Assembly: GCF_964355755.1 (NCBI RefSeq)
Contig: NC_092670.1
Location: 40,285,795 to 40,349,794 of the forward strand
Direction of reading: 5' to 3'
Origin: Antedon mediterranea
Taxonomy: Eukaryota; Echinodermata; Crinoidea; Comatulida; Antedonidae
Length of the DNA: 64,000 bases
The position numbers were made by a program, and so were the translations under genes. This document shows positions 37,164-49,416 of the stretch, one piece after another; the stretch's first letter is position 1; every line of letters begins with the position of its first letter. The notes below the pieces were generated by a model, which was not told the DNA's origin, did no database searches, and saw nothing but the letters and a program-made list of their open reading frames with translations.

Positions 37164-37386
37164 TTAAACTACAATGAAATGTGTATGATCTATTAATTTA
37201 TCTCTTATTTTATTGGTCTTGAGAATATTGTACAGGAAACAGCTAATAGATACTAAGCAACAATAAGGTTTATGAGTTTTACACTTCCAAGCCAATATTG
37301 CACTTTTACAACAAAAAACACCAACAAATGCAAACTCCATTTAGAGTACAAACACTTTTGGCTAACATAACTGTCTTGATGCTATA
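37164..37386 (+). repeat. Spacer fragment between two insertions
   Basis: This is ordinary array spacer, from TTAAACTACAATG to GCTATATTA. No gene is seen. Confidence 0.6.
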
Positions 37387-37389
37387 TTA

Positions 37390-38515
37390 TACCCTTTTTA
37401 CACTATCGACTGAGAGAGGAACACGAGTTGAACTCGGAGGCAATTTCCATTTACACTAGCCAAAAAAACTGCGAGATGAACTCGAGCTGCGCCCATTTAC
37501 ACTACATCAATCACCCCGGTGCTGTCAATCAAATCACTATTGCAAGCGCACACGTGGAACGTAACTGACTCTGGTTTAAACGTTTAAACACTGGAACATA
37601 TCGACAAATCTCATATAAAAACATAATAATCCGAATTTACACACAATTTATTTAATTTTGAATGTAGTCCAGTGTAATATTTTCTTTGTGGCTATTGAGA
37701 TTATCATTTATTATTTTAAAAATTAGGGTCTAACAATTATTTTTCTTTTTAAAATGACTGCATTTCCGCCTTGTAGACTGTACGTACATTAAATAGGCCT
37801 TACATGGTTAGGTTTGCGTAAAAATAGGGTAGGTACGATAAGTATTTAAAATAAAAAATGTATTTGTTAATTAGCATAAAAATGTATCAATGAAGGAAAA
37901 TTATTATATGGTACTCTTTCAGTTCCTAACAAAAATTTAATTTTCATATATTGAGACATCAGTATTATATATATTTTTCCCTTTTTCAATAAGTATACAT
38001 AGAATCGCAGGGTAGAGTTACACCAATATTAGGCCTACATTATTTTAGGCTTTCTGGTAAGGTAGAATGCACACGAACAATTTCAATAATTTCAGCAGAA
38101 AAAAAAATCACAAATTTGTTTGTGCCTTTAAAAGAAAATAACGAACAGGACAATATCGTACAATTATTATTTTAAGCAAAAAAGGTGTATTTTAAGCAAA
38201 AAACCTATTTTGTTTGCATAATATATTGTATTTCTGTGGCAACATGTTACATTTTCACGTCATTGACCTTTAACAGCTCGGTGTTGAACCACAAAAACCG
38301 TTTACACTTCGTGTCTCCGGTGTAGATTCGACTACACCGGAGAAGGTACACCGGAAAACATTCAGCTTCGTTTCACCCCGGGGAGAGCACACCGGGGTGG
38401 TTGGATTTTCCCATTTACACCAGTCAATAAAAACCACAACACCGGCGTTTAACGGCCCGGTGTACTAACAACTGCGGGGTTACACCGCTGTTACGGTGAT
38501 AGTGTAAAAGGGGTA
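37390..38515. mobile_element. PIF/Harbinger-like non-autonomous element
   Basis: The 1126-bp insert has 18-bp terminal inverted repeats (TACCCTTTTTACACTATC, with one mismatch in the partner) and the 3-bp duplication TTA (37387-37389 and 38516-38518). The empty site GCTATATTAGTCAAT is seen in the other units. A TWA target and short inverted repeats fit Harbinger. No transposase is present. Both ends carry extra CACCGG/CCGGTG palindromic motifs, most of them between 38270 and 38490. Confidence 0.65.
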
Positions 38516-38518
38516 TTA

Positions 38519-39254
38519 GTCAATCTATCCCAAATGATTTGTGATCAATGATCTTGGAAGAATTATGAACGTCATGCACCTTACACAACATTTTCTTTAT
38601 TTATGCAACAGTTGTGTTGGTCATTTGTTATCTACAATATCAATAGTTGATCAATAAATAAGAAAACGACCCGAATATCCAAACAATTTTGAAATAAAAT
38701 CAAATGTTGTATTCTTGATTATCATTATTTAAGTTATGCTGCCCTCTATGCAGAAAATTGCTTTCCCAAACATAATGCCCATCAATATTAGAGTAAGTAA
38801 ATCAATAAAACAAAGTCAAGGCTGTCATAACTGTGTAGAGCTGACAGGAGTTCAATAAGGAAACTCAAATGTACATCCTCATCTGAAATAAAGGAATAAC
38901 GTGTGTGATCTGATGTTATCTAATGAATGTAGAAAATAATTTTTAAAAATCAAACCAAACTTGTAAATGACATCAACAATTAATGTTGGATTTACTTTAA
39001 AAAACTATTAGAATTAAACAATCTATACACATACTACTAAGTAAGTGCATATATGTTCACTAAATACCAAGTTATTAGAAAAAAATGCTATTTCCTACAC
39101 ACATTTTGCATATTTTCCCGTATTATTCGTAACTATACACTTGACTATATGGACATGGGGACAATTAGTAAAAAGAGACTGTGCCTGGAAATTAGTAGTT
39201 AAGTAGTTACATAGCTTAACATTCTGTCCTGCTCACAAAAAAACAATTACTAAA
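38519..39254 (+). repeat. Spacer remainder upstream of copy 5
   Basis: This is the conserved array spacer, resuming at GTCAATCTATCCC. No gene is seen. Confidence 0.6.
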
Positions 39255-39687
39255 GTGTTTAATCTCATTCACGAACCAGTTAGCTACTACAAATAAAAAA
39301 TAATAAAAACCACAAATATCCACTTCTGTCTTGAACAATAGCAAATTACTAAGTGTTTCATCTCAATCACGAATCAATTAGTAGTTCGGAAAATCCAATC
39401 CTGTCTCATGTTTTCACAAAAGGAGTTTCATCTCATTCACGAATCAATTAGCTAAACAAATTATCAAAAATATTCAAACAAACTTAAACGATATTCAAAT
39501 ATTGTTCAGTATAATGCAATTTGTAACATTCAGATAACATAAATAAACCTTTTAGTTGAATAGTTTTGGTTAGAAAACATCTGGGTTGTTTTCCAACCAA
39601 TCTCCATAAAAGAGATGTGTTCCAACATTGCATTGTCAGATAGATTCATCGTTCAGCTGAAGTGTAGAGAACATTGAACATACAGTT
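39255..39687 (+). promoter_or_regulatory. Promoter region and non-coding first exon, copy 5
   Basis: Boxes are at 39255-39283, 39353-39381 and 39424-39451. CATAAAAG is at 39605-39612, start near 39638, and the exon ends at 39687 before GTAAGTA. The paired acceptor AG is at 40417-40418. Confidence 0.55.
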
Positions 39688-40450
39688 GTAAGTACAGTAT
39701 TACACTTCTATTGGTACATTAAGTAAGTCTATTGACAACTTAAAATTCTAAAAAGGCGAAAGATAGACTGGAATATTTTGTGACTTTCTAAAGCTTGTGA
39801 TTGGTTAAAATCAGTATTCTCTTGAAAAGATAATGAATTGGAAAATAACAATAATTTCTCTTGTATGTAACAATGATGGGTATCATTTTATTTACAGTAC
39901 TATTCACTTGGGCTTTAAAAAACTCATATTATAAGGCTAATTTCAAACGCGACTTTAAAACAAAACAAATATTAATATTTTTATTGTTCACATTGTGATT
40001 CTCATCCTGATGTTATTACCAAAAACAATAAAATTTCAAATCATTTAAAGCATTTTTTTTGTATTTTAACTTTTAACTTCTAAATTGTATCTACATTTTA
40101 AGCTTAAATTTTTATGCAATAATGTGTGTTTTCTATTTTTTAATTGTTTGTTTATATTTTATATCTGTCTGTTTTTAATTGTACTAATATACATTTGCCA
40201 ATCTTTAAGAAGAATTTCTATTATTATTTTATATAATACTGAAAAAATAAAGCTTTTCAGTAGTCAGTCTGCAAAAATATGCCTAACTTTCTAAAAAATA
40301 CAATTTTGTGTGATCAATATTATCAAATTATGGTGGAAAAATGAAAATTCTCATCAACTATTTTGAATCTATGAAATAAGATGTGCTGTAACATTTTGTC
40401 TTGCTTTTCTGTTGTCAGTTTTTGTGAGGAGATTTCAAGTGTGATATAGA

Positions 40451-43400
40451 ATGGATTGCAGAATGTTAGTAATTGGCTGTATGTTGGTTGTGATGGCTGC
40501 TGCCTGCTGCCCAGAAGATGATTGTGGATGCTCTTCTAGAAGTAAGTAGAATGACTCTATACAGCTGGTAAGAAACGGGTCAGAAGAGTAGAGATGGTAC
40601 AAACTGTAAAAAGACAAATGTGTCATCTATTGGACATCTATTACAATGCTTTAATTCTAAATCTTACCTCTTGCATTTTTTAAATAAAAATGTTTAAAGT
40701 ATACAATGGATCTATTAAAAACTATCTTGTATAATTTAATAAACGATATTACTAAATAATTAGAGAGAAAACAGGAACAATTGTAAGGAGTACAAAGTTG
40801 ACGAAAGTACCAAACTATATAGTAAATACATGAAAGTTATTTTCTAGTGTTAAAAAATTGATTTATTTTGTATATTTAGAGAAGGGATTTATGCAGGATT
40901 GTAGTAAAATTTTGGAGAACGATCCTTCTGCTAAAAGTGGTGATTATTTGATACAGCCACACGATGAACAACCTGAGTTTATGGTCTACTGTGACATGAG
41001 GAAAGATTGCGGATGGACAGTAAGTATAAGCAATGACATGACAATGACATGAATTCATCTACTGCTGGTTCACTTTAATATTCGCATGTTACTCGTTTTT
41101 GGAACAAATTGCCTTGTGAAATTTATAATTTCAATTTGTCTATAAGTTCTTTTAAAGTAAACTACATAATTATAACAGTACTGGTTTTTATTGAAATGTT
41201 GAAAATGTTTGCAGTTGGTCAATTCAACTCAATCAATAAGTTGTTTTTAGTTGCACCCGTTTGGTCTTTCCCTGTTTTTTTAAGATTTGTTTGTTTTGAT
41301 TTTGACTGTTGTGTACAACTGTAATTCCTTTGTTTTTTTGTCTTTATCAGGTGATACAAAGAAGAGAAGATGGATTGGTCGATTTCTACCGTGATTGGAC
41401 AGAATACAAAAAAGGTTTTGGAAACGTGAACTCAGAATTCTGGCTTGGTAATGAACAGATACACCGTATAACATTTGATGGCAGTTTTGAGCTCTTAGTA
41501 GAGATGACTGACCACTTGGATGAAATGAAGATCGCAAGATATTCTCACTTTCGTATTGGTACTGAGGACTCTAAGTATACTTTGAAATTCAGTGGATACA
41601 CAGGAACTGCAGGTTAGTACATTCAATCAAATTTTTACACTAAAAACTCATTTCAAGTAAACAAAGAACATTATTATTTTTCATTGTAGGCCAGCTACAC
41701 CTTCCTGCCTTGCAATAGAAATAGACTAACACACACTGTGCGCTTTTTTGTTTGTTGCATTTATCACTTTATATATTTGATTTGATTTATTTCGAAATAT
41801 CCATAAAAATATATACATACAATACAATTTAATAAAACAAGAGACGACTAGAAACAAATAAACTTACATTAAACAAAAAAATGGATATAACAAGGATAAC
41901 ACAAAAAGTTAAAATTAATTAAACTTATTTCCATTGTGGTCCTTTAAATAAATAATCAAAACTACCATACACACAAAATACATACAAAAATATAATTAAA
42001 CATCACAAATAAGGAGTCTATTGAAAATATAATTGATAAGTCTGTGAATTAAATTATATAGATTGATCTGCTGCTTTTAAAATGTTGAAATAGTGGTTCT
42101 TAACGTTACGTTTAAATATCCATAGACTTCTTGATTCAATCGGATTTCTTGTGGTAGAGCATTCCATATTTTACTTCCACTGTAAGTAAAAGAATTTCTT
42201 CCAGAACCATAGACCCTTGGAACTTCTAATAAATTATGAGAATTTCTTAATCTGTGATTATTAATTTTAAAGGATAGACTTTGTGTCAAGTAGTCAGGTC
42301 GCCATATAATAACTAATTATAATACTGAGTTAAATGATAAGAACATTGACTGGAATAATTTGTTTAAACAAGCTTACAGCCCAGTTAACATACCTTTATT
42401 TGGATTTTCGACATGTAATACATATGTTCTCATCAGAAGAATCCATGTTGTATCTAATTTTGTACCAGCATGTATAAACAATTTTTATCATACTCTTTCA
42501 TTTTCATTGTTGTATCTAATTATGTACCAGCATGTATAAACGTTTTTTATCATAGTCTTTCATTTTCATTGTTGTTTTTGGAAATCAGTACATTTGTATT
42601 GAAAGTATACTTGAGTTAAAAGTAAGAATAATTAAGATACAGCAGATGGAAAATAACATAAAATTACAAATGCAATAATTAAAAACATTTTTATTCTTTC
42701 ATTTTCATTAATGTTTTAACATATCCAATGTATTAATGTTTTAGTAATGTCAAGTTTATCATTGTATTTTCATAGTTGTATTTTATGTTGTGTGTAATAT
42801 GATTAAATGTGGGTCATCCCTATTAAATGTGGGTCATCCCTATTAAATGTGGGTCATCCCTATTAAATGTGGGTCATCCCTATTAAATGTGGGTCATCCC
42901 TATTAAATGTGGGTCATCCCTATTAAATGTGGGTCATCCCTATTAAATGTGGGTCATCCCTATTAAATGTGGGTCATCCCTATTAAATGTGGGTCATCCC
43001 TATTAAATGTGGGTCATCCCTATTAAATGTGGGTCATCCCTATTAAATGTGGGTCATCCCCATTAAATGTGGATCATCCCCATTAAATGTGGGTCATCCC
43101 CATTAAATGTGGGTCATCCCTTTTAAATGTGGGTCATCCCTATTAAATGTGGGTCATCCCTATTAAATGTGGGTCATCCCTATTAAATGTGGGTCATCCC
43201 TATTAAATGTGGGTCATCCCTATTAAATGTGGGTCATCCCTATTAAATGTGGGTCATCCCCATTAAATGTGGGTCATCCCCATTAAATGTGGGTCATCCC
43301 CATTAAATGTGGGTCATCCCCATTAAATGTGGGTCATCCCTATTAAATGTGGGTCATCCCCATTAAATGTGGGTCATCCCCATTAAATGTGGGTCATCCC

Positions 43401-44979
43401 TATTAAATGTGGGTCATCCCCATTAAATGTGGGTCATCCCTATTAAATGTGGGTCATCCCTATTAAATGTGGGTCATCCCTATTAAATGTGGGTCATCCC
43501 TATTAAATGTGGGTCATCCCCATTAAATGTGGGTCATCCCTATTAAATGTGGGTCATCCCCATTAAATGTGGGTCATCCCTATTAAATGTGGGTCATCCC
43601 TATTAAATGTGGGTCATCCCCATTAAATGTGGGTCATCCCTATTAAATGTGGGTCATCCCTATTAAATGTGGGTCATCCCCATTAAATGTGGGTCATCCC
43701 CATTAAATGTGGGTCATCCCCATTAAATGTGGGTCATCCCCATTAAATGTGGGTCATCCCCATTAAATGTGGGTCATCCCCATTAAATGTGGGTCATCCC
43801 CATTAAATGTGGGTCATCCCCATTAAATGTGGGTCATCCCCATTAAATGTGGGTCATCCCCATTAAATGTGGGTCATCCCCATTAAATGTGGGTCATCCC
43901 CATTAAATGTGGGTCATCCCCATTAAATGTGGGTCATCCCCATTAAATGTGGGTCATCCCCATTAAATGTGGGTCATCCCTATTAAAAGTGGGTCATCCC
44001 CATTAAATGTGGGTCATCCCCATTAAATGTGGGTCATCCCCATTAAATGTGGGTCATCCCCATTAAATGTGGGTCATCCCCATTAAATGTGGGTCATCCC
44101 CATTAAATGTGGATCATCCCCATTAAATGTGGGTCATCCCTATTAAATATGGGTCATCCCCATTAAATGTGGGTCATCCCCATTAAATGTGGGTCATCCC
44201 TATTAAATGTGGGTCATCCCCATTAAATGTGGGTCATCCCTATTAAATGTGGGTCATCCCTATTAAATGTGGGTCATCCCCATTAAATGTGGGTCATCCC
44301 TATTAAATGTGGGTCATCCCCATTAAATGTGGGTCATCCCCATTAAATGTGGGTCATCCCTATTAAATGTGGGTCATCCCCATTAAATGTGGGTCATCCC
44401 TATTAAATGTGGGTCATCCCTATTAAATGTGGGTCATCCCCATTAAAAAGAAAAGAAATATATAATAAGCAAACATTGAATGACCAACAAAATATTATTA
44501 TATAGTAAAATAAATAACCATATGTATAATGTATAGAATATAAGAAGCCCAATAACAAGAACACTGAAAAAAATTGTTATGATTTAAAACAAAATGAGAA
44601 TCCCCTAAAACAGGATGTAAACTTAAAAACATTTCACATCGCATATACAGTATTTATTTTCTCCATTCTATTAAACAAACTGCATGTATGCAGTAAACTA
44701 AAGATGATATATTTTGTTTGTTTAGGTGATTCTTTGACATACAACAATGGTGGACAATTTACAACGTATGATAGAGACAATGATAAGTGGAGTGGTATTA
44801 ACTGTGCTGCTGACTATAACAAAGGTGCTTGGTGGTACAAGAACTGTGGTTATTCAAACCTGAATGGGCTTTACCTTACACCAGGATCTACTTCTGGTTG
44901 GACTGGCATATTTTGGTATCATTTCAAGAATACAGAGAGTCTCAAGAAGACAGTGATGATGGTTAAAAGAGCACCATAA
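40451..44979 (+). CDS. Secreted FReD lectin, copy 5
   Basis: Exons are 40451-40541, 40880-41019, 41351-41612 and 44726-44979, giving 248 residues. Exon 2 is of the [10 protein letters not shown] type, as in copy 4. It has a unique Gly to Cys change in the conserved turn (KDCGWT for KDGGWT), which adds an unpaired Cys next to the C-M-R segment. Exon 3 is the most diverged ([35 protein letters not shown]). Exon 4 shares the [10 protein letters not shown] pocket and SGWTG loop with copy 3. Intron 2 (331 bases) is unlike the others and includes a LINE end. Intron 3 (3113 bases) holds another LINE end and 82 minisatellite units. AATAAA is at 45182. Confidence 0.87.
41078..41190 (+). mobile_element. 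LINE RT C-terminal fragment in intron 2 of copy 5
   Basis: One frame reads RFWNKLPCEIYNFNLSISSF, the typical last segment of CR1/L2-type ORF2 (W-N-x-L-P, then S-x-S-S-F). The borders are unclear. It replaces intron sequence seen in other copies. Confidence 0.5.
41776..42303 (-). mobile_element. LINE 3' end (CR1/L2-like) in intron 3 of copy 5
   Basis: On the minus strand 42289-42077 encodes VPRVYGSGRNSFTYSGSKIW then NALPQEIR, a typical ORF2 C-terminus. A 3' UTR follows, with an AAATCAAATCAAA tail at 41776. A 5-bp duplication ATATA lies on both sides (41771-41775 and 42304-42308). It is 5'-truncated and inactive. Confidence 0.7.
42802..44446. repeat. 20-bp minisatellite, 82 units (copy 5 intron 3)
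   Basis: Units of GGGTCATCCC(T/C)ATTAAATGT run in strict 20-base register. The first third is almost all CCCTATT. The middle (about 43680-44100) is almost all CCCCATT, and the end is mixed, which shows block-wise spread of variants. A few units have GGATCAT, and none has TGAGTCA. Confidence 0.95.
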
Positions 44980-46492
44980 GAGATTTTTCACTATCACTAG
45001 TAATTTGACTGGCAAATGTTTAATTTTTTTCAAGATGTAGTGAGGTCAACAATTCTGTTTGCCTATCCTTTTTTAGTGTTGTATTAATGAATTTAATTTA
45101 ATAATGAAAACTTGAATTTGGTGCAATTTTCATAACTTTTTGTCTCTGAAAAACAAATATATAAAAGTTTTAACATATGAAAATAAATTTAATTTGAACT
45201 GTAATTTTCTTAAATTATTATTAATCACATACAGTACCTATTTATATTTTGTTTATGATAATTTATTATTATTATATAATTATTATAATTATATTATCAG
45301 AATTGTTAAAAATCATATGTATTATTGATACTAATTTTACAAATTAATAAAACGATATCTGCAGAAGATCCTTATAGATAACTTGTGCTACGATACAATT
45401 ACAATCAGAAATCTTCTGAAAACTAAATACTGTAACACTAAAACCATACTATTTGCTCGCTAAAAACCATACAATAGTGACCAAAAACATATCAAGCATA
45501 TTTTTGGACAAGATGGGCATCATTGGCAGGAACAAAACTGTACTGTTATTGTTGAAAGAATTAAAATTAATTAAACTACAATGAAATGTGTATGATCTAT
45601 TAATTATATCTCTTATTTTATTGGTCTTGAGAATATTGTACAGGAAACAGCTAATAGATACTAAGCAAAAATAAGGTTTATGAGTTTTACACTTCCAAGC
45701 CAGTATTGTACTTTTACAAAAAAAAACACCAACAAATGCAAACTCCAATTTAGAGTACAAACACTTTTGGCTACATAACTGTCTTGCTGCTATATTAGTC
45801 AATCTATCCCAAATGATTTGTGATCTTGGAGGAATCACGAACGTCATGCACCTTACACAACATTTTCTTTCTTTATGCAACAGTTGTGTTGGTCATTTGT
45901 TATCTACAATATCAATAGTTGATCATAAAATAAGAAAACAACCCAAATATCCAAACAATTTTGAAATAAAATAAAATGTTGTATTCTTGATTATCATTAT
46001 TTTAGTTATGCTGCCCTCTATGCAGAAAACTGCTTCGCCAATGCCCATCAATATTAAAGTAAGTAAATCAATAACAAAGTCAAGGCTGTCATATCTGTGC
46101 AGAGCTGACAGGAAACTCAATGTACATCCTCATCTAAAATAAAGGAATAACGTGTGCGATCCGATGAATCTAATCTAATGAATGTAGAAAATAATTAAAA
46201 AATCAAACCAAACTTGTAAATGACATCAACAATTAATGTTGGATCTACTTTAAAAAACTATTAGAATTAAACAATCTATACACATACCAAGTAAGTGCAT
46301 ATATGTTCACTAAATACCAAGTTATTAGAAAAAAAATTTCCTACACACATTTTGCATATTTTCCGTATTATTCGTAACTACACTTGACTATATGGACAAC
46401 ATGGGGACAGAGAAACTAGTAAAAAGAGACTGTACCTTGAAATTAGTAGTTCAGTAGTTACATAGCTTATCACAAAAAACCAATTACTAAAG
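44980..46492 (+). repeat. 3' flank of copy 5 and spacer to copy 6
   Basis: It is nearly identical to the flank after copy 3 for more than 1 kb and less so to the rest. The minus-strand 143-codon frame at 45880-45449 differs from its twin by one residue only, but is broken elsewhere. No gene is seen. Confidence 0.6.
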
Positions 46493-46923
46493 TGTTTAAT
46501 CTCATTCACGAACCAGTTAGCTACTACAAATAAAAAATAATAAAAACCACAAATATCCACTTCTGTCTTGAACAATAGCAAATACTAAGTGTTTCATCTC
46601 ATTCACGAATCAATTAGTAGTTAGGAAAATCCTATCCTGTCTTATGTTTTCACAAAAAGAGTTTCATCTCATTCACGAATCAATTAGCTAAACAAATTAT
46701 CAAAAATATTTAAACAAACTTATACGATATTCAAATATTGTTCAGCATAATGCAATTTGTAACATTCAGATAACATAAATAAACCTTTTAGTTGAATAGT
46801 TTTGGTTAGAAAACATCTGGGTTGTTTTCCAACCAATCTCCATAAAAGAGATGTGTTCCAACATTGCATTGTCAGATAGATTCATCTTTCAGCTGAAGTG
46901 TAGAGAACATTGAACATACAGTT
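46493..46923 (+). promoter_or_regulatory. Promoter region and non-coding first exon, copy 6
   Basis: Boxes are at 46493-46521, 46589-46617 and 46660-46687. CATAAAAG is at 46841-46848, start near 46874, and the exon ends at 46923 before GTAAGTA. The paired acceptor is weaker here: CTGTTTAAG (AG 49378-49379) in place of CTGTTGTCAG. Confidence 0.5.
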
Positions 46924-47286
46924 GTAAGTATTACACTTCTATTGGTACATTAATTAAGTCTATTGACAACTTAAAATTCTAAAAAGGTCGAAAGATACAC
47001 TGGAATATTTGTGACTTTCTAAAGCTTGTGATTGGTTAAAATCAGTATTCTCTTGAAAAGATAATGAATTGGAAAATAACAACAATTTCTCTTGTATGTA
47101 ACAATGGTGGTATCATTTTATTTACAGTACTATTCACTTGGGCTTTATAAATCCCATATTATAAGGTTTATGTCAAACGTGAGTTTGAAACAAAACAAAT
47201 ATTAATATTTTTATCGTTCACATTGTGATTCTCACCATGATGTTATTACCAAAAACAATGAAATTTCAAATAATTTTAAGCGTTTT

Positions 47287-48128
47287 TTATATCAAAATAT
47301 ACATCACTTAATATATATTCACTATTGCCATTAGAACATCACAAAATAAAATATACTAATATACCACCAGTAAATAAAACTGGTGGGGTAAAAACAATAC
47401 TAGAACACTAGTATTGTGTCGGAATCATATTTATTATATTGTTATTATTTAACAATTGTGTGACATTTTTAAATTGCTAAAATAATATTTTTTACTTTTT
47501 CCCATTTTTTTATGCCTTTCTCTCTTATAAACTATATCACATTCTATTCTGAATAGAATTCCTTGTTTAAAAGATTTCCATAAATTAAAATAACTTTTAT
47601 TTGTAACATCAGCCAGTATCTTTTTGTTTATAAACCGTGAAAGCAGCAAAGGTATAAAATCAGTAAGAATATTTCTTGTTCCAATTACCAGATTTTGAAA
47701 AGACATGTTTTATGATTGGTACCTTTAAACCAATCTCTATTTTTGTCCAAAAACCTTCAATAAATTTACAAGAAAAAAACATATGCTCCTCATCTTGTAC
47801 CTCTCCACATCTACCACATATTATTAGTATCCTTTAGTTTCCATATAAACAACCTTTTGTTGGTTGCTAAAATTCTATTTAAAAATTTGTAATTAAAATT
47901 GTATTAATTTTTTATTTTTCATTTTACAAACATTAGATAACCAACATGGCTTCCAATCAATCTTCACATTATCAAAATATTTTTCCTATTTTCTTTGACA
48001 AACCGGAGGGACAAAAATGTCCTCCACAAAACAGATATAAATACTCTTTGTTGTAATGTCCTTATATCTATTCTTAACTATATTTTCTGTTATATTATAA
48101 TAACAATTATTCTCGTATTTGATTATAG
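47287..48128 (-). mobile_element. LINE 3' end (Tx1/L1-like) with flanking intron duplication, copy 6 unit
   Basis: It is the same family as 2803-3688. The minus-strand frame 47706-47449 carries the tail (FQNLVIGTRN, FINKKILADV), and the zf-RVT part lies at about 47930-47700 with a frame shift. Intron sequence starting CTATTGGTACATTAATTAAG occurs both before (from 46938) and after it (from 48137). A crossover therefore duplicated about 350 bases around the element. Confidence 0.65.
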
Positions 48129-48280
48129 CATTACATTTCTATTGGTATATTAATTAAGTCTATTGACAACTTAAAATTTAAAATGCGAAAAATACACTGG
48201 AATTTCTGTGACTTTCTAAAGCTTGTGATTGGTTAAAATCAGTATTCTCTTGAAAAGATAATGAATTGGAAAATAACAAT

Positions 48281-48773
48281 AAGTGCCTAAATGGACATGC
48301 ACCACCCTATTTATCAACTCAATTTATATTTACTGAAGATAGTCACAATAAAGGTACACGAAGTCAAAGTAACAACACTTTGATAATACCTAAATGGAAT
48401 AATACTCAAGGTAAAAGAACTTTTAATTACAAATCTACAAAATTATGGAACTTTCTACCTAACAAAATAAAAAATGATCTTTATGATATGACAGTATCAA
48501 CTTTCAAATCACAAAATTCAAAACTAAATCTAATTAATGCTCAATGATTAAAACTTCTTTTATCTTGTTTAAAAATCTCAATTATTTCTGTTTTTACCTT
48601 TAAATGTGCTTATACTTTAATTGTGTTAATTTGATTTTGACAATATTAGGTTTAATTTTATATTTTCTTTTGTCAATTTACATGCTGTATTTTATTTACT
48701 GAACCACTTTGGAAATCAGTACATTGTATTGAAAGTGTATTTTAGAATAAAGAAAGACTAAATAAATAAATAA
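48281..48773 (+). mobile_element. LINE 3' end (L2/CR1-like), copy 6 unit
   Basis: The frame to 48547 reads CLNGHAPPYLSTQF, RSQSNNTLIIP, GKRTFNYKSTKLWNFLPNKI and TVSTFKSQ, the usual ORF2 C-terminus. A 3' UTR and an AAATAAATAAATAA tail follow. ACAAT is duplicated at 48276-48280 and 48774-48778. It is 5'-truncated. Its tail (TTGGAAATCAGTACATTG and following) resembles a stretch in intron 3 of every copy. Confidence 0.75.
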
Positions 48774-49416
48774 ACAATGATATTTCTCTTGTATGTAACA
48801 ATGATGGATATCATTTAATTAACAGTACCATTCACTTGGGCTTTAAAAAAAACCATAAGGCTTATCTCAAACGTGAGTTTAAAACAAAACAAATATTAAT
48901 ATTTTTATCGTTCACATTTTGATTCTCATCCTGTTGTTATTACCAAAAACAATAAAATTTTAAATAATTTTAATCGTTTTATGCATTTCATCGTATTTTA
49001 AATTTTAACTTCCAAATTGTATTTACTTTTTGAACTTCAACTTATTAAGCTTTATATGCATTTTAACTTCTAAATTGTATCTTTTTAAGTTTTTGTGCAA
49101 TAATGTGAGTGTATTCTATTTTTTTAATGTTTGTTTATATTTTATATATATCTGTTTTTAATTGTACTAATAAATATTTGCCAATCTTTAAGAAGAATGA
49201 TAATGGACAAATACAGCTATTCAGTATTCAGTCTGCCAAAATATGCCTAACTTTCTAAAAAAATACAATTTTGTGTTTTATCAAATTATGATAGAAAATA
49301 AAGGAAAATTCTCATCAACTATCTTCAATTTAAGATATAAGAATTGCTATAACATTTGTTGTTTGCTCTTCTGTTTAAGTTATATTTTGTGAAAGAGCTT
49401 TCAAGTGTGATACAGA

